The translations under genes were made by a program, and so were the position numbers. Under the pieces are notes generated by a model. It was given only the letters and a program-made list of their open reading frames with translations, was not told the origin of the DNA and made no database searches. Below are positions 10,457 through 10,975 of a stretch of 10,975 nt of DNA, one piece after another (within the stretch, counting starts at the first letter, position 1; the number at the start of each line of letters is the position of its first letter). The stretch is from Baffinella frigidus (lineage: Eukaryota > Cryptophyceae > Cryptomonadales > Baffinellaceae). Location of the stretch: assembly GCA_026770585.1 (NCBI GenBank), contig MU647166.1, forward strand, positions 37,004-47,978, given 5' to 3'.

Positions 10457-10506
10457 GATTTTTTTGCTTTACAGTAAATATCCCTCACCCTGACTTTGTT
10501 TGCTGA

Positions 10507-10589
10507 GAAGCAAGCCCATGCTGTGAGCCTCGGTCGGACCGAGGCTCGTCACCTGTCCGACCGAGGCTCACACATGCCAGGTTGCTTGT
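10507..10589. repeat. Hairpin cluster with three GAGCCTCGGTCGG arms
   Basis: GTGAGCCTCGGTCGGAC (10523-10539) pairs perfectly with 10555-10571. In addition 10526-10548 is itself a palindrome (GAGCCTCGGT-CGG-ACCGAGGCTC), so the middle segment can pair with either arm. Outer AAGCAA...TTGCTT words extend the stem. Confidence 0.9.
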
Positions 10590-10955
10590 GTGATTCAAAC
10601 GCTCAACATGTGTCATCACGTCCAATTCCAGAGATAGAGAGAGACCTGTGTTACTACCAACACGGCCGCCATGTATGCACCTCCACCGAGGCTGTGTCTG
10701 CTACTGAAAACCCACAGGCCCCCCTAGCACGAAATCGGCGCCAAAGGGCTCCAATTCCCAGAACGGGGAAAATTCAAACTCTCATCAAATTTTTGTTTAA
10801 AAATGCTTTTATCATTGTTTTAGTTCCAAAATCTGCCTTTTAAACCCAGATTCGTTTTAAAAAGAATAGATGGACTGGGCGGGCCAACGCTTTGCAGTAG
10901 TGAGTAGGGGGTGCCGAGAGAGTGGGGGAGAGAGGCGTTTGTTTAGCGAGGGAGG
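10590..10955. other. Non-repetitive 3' stretch, no gene recognised
   Basis: A 115-codon frame (10496-10843, beginning at TTG, not ATG) spans the hairpin cluster and this stretch. The composition changes to AT-rich after 10750, and a run of T- and A-rich words follows (10785-10865). No domain, splice signal or RNA gene is recognised. An untranslated region or element end is possible. Confidence 0.35.
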
Positions 10956-10975
10956 GGAAGGGGGGGGGGGGGGGG
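10956..10975. repeat. Poly-G run at the window end
   Basis: Seventeen G in a row close the sequence. This may be a true homopolymer or a sequencing or assembly edge artefact. Confidence 0.9.

Noticed and set aside
10496-10843. 115-codon open frame on the + strand
   Set aside because: It starts at TTG, crosses a strong hairpin cluster, shows no domain, and changes composition midway.

Overview
This is a eukaryotic nuclear window, most likely from a repeat-rich microalga or related protist. Short exons with GT/AG borders sit in long introns filled with degenerate 7-bp telomere-like repeats (CCCTAAA, CCCTACA, CCCCAAA and their complements), GA/CT microsatellites and foldback elements. There is no sign of bacterial organisation. 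The repeat style reminds me of large prasinophyte green-alga genomes and of dinoflagellates, but I cannot settle the lineage from sequence alone. The window starts in a (CCAA)n run and ends in a poly-G run, as scaffold edges often do.

Only one protein-coding gene can be supported. It is split, lies on the + strand, and runs from about 889 to 9150. I recognise seven exons, here called A to G: A 889-1003, B 1860-1949, C 2850-2893, D 5940-6048, E 6667-6716, F 7031-7096 and G near 9067-9150 (the most tentative). Codon phase agrees across A-B, B-C, D-E, E-F and F-G. It does not agree across C-D, so at least one exon is missing or unrecognised. The pieces encode a tetratricopeptide-repeat (TPR) protein; D-E-F resemble the kinesin-light-chain type of TPR.

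The most striking feature is that all seven exons have extra, truncated, same-strand copies nearby (A x5, B x2, C x5, D x3, E x2, F x5, G x4). With one clear exception, copies upstream of a full exon are 5' fragments that keep the acceptor, and copies downstream are 3' fragments that keep the donor or its remnant. The introns are also strand-asymmetric: G-rich or GA repeats tend to follow donors and C-rich or CT repeats precede acceptors, so intron ends could pair.

Region by region. 1-640: simple repeats and a small foldback. 640-1960: exon A and B copies with telomere-like and GA/CT arrays. 1960-2850: unique DNA, a 150-bp miniature inverted-repeat element and a long C-rich array. 2850-3835: exon C, its donor copies, G-rich arrays and a 107-nt fragment of eukaryotic large-subunit rRNA. 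3835-5400: a cluster of foldbacks separated by a recurring GTTGACT / GGTACTAA / CCGGTACA module. 5400-7120: exons D, E and F. 7120-9260: decayed copies of F and G, a 99-bp tandem duplication, (GA)n tracts and further duplications. 9290-9930: a 20-bp GAGGCGGGC minisatellite of about 21 copies, broken by two related foldbacks. 9970-10975: GA/CT blocks, a near-perfect 109-bp foldback, a hairpin cluster and AT-rich sequence of unknown nature.
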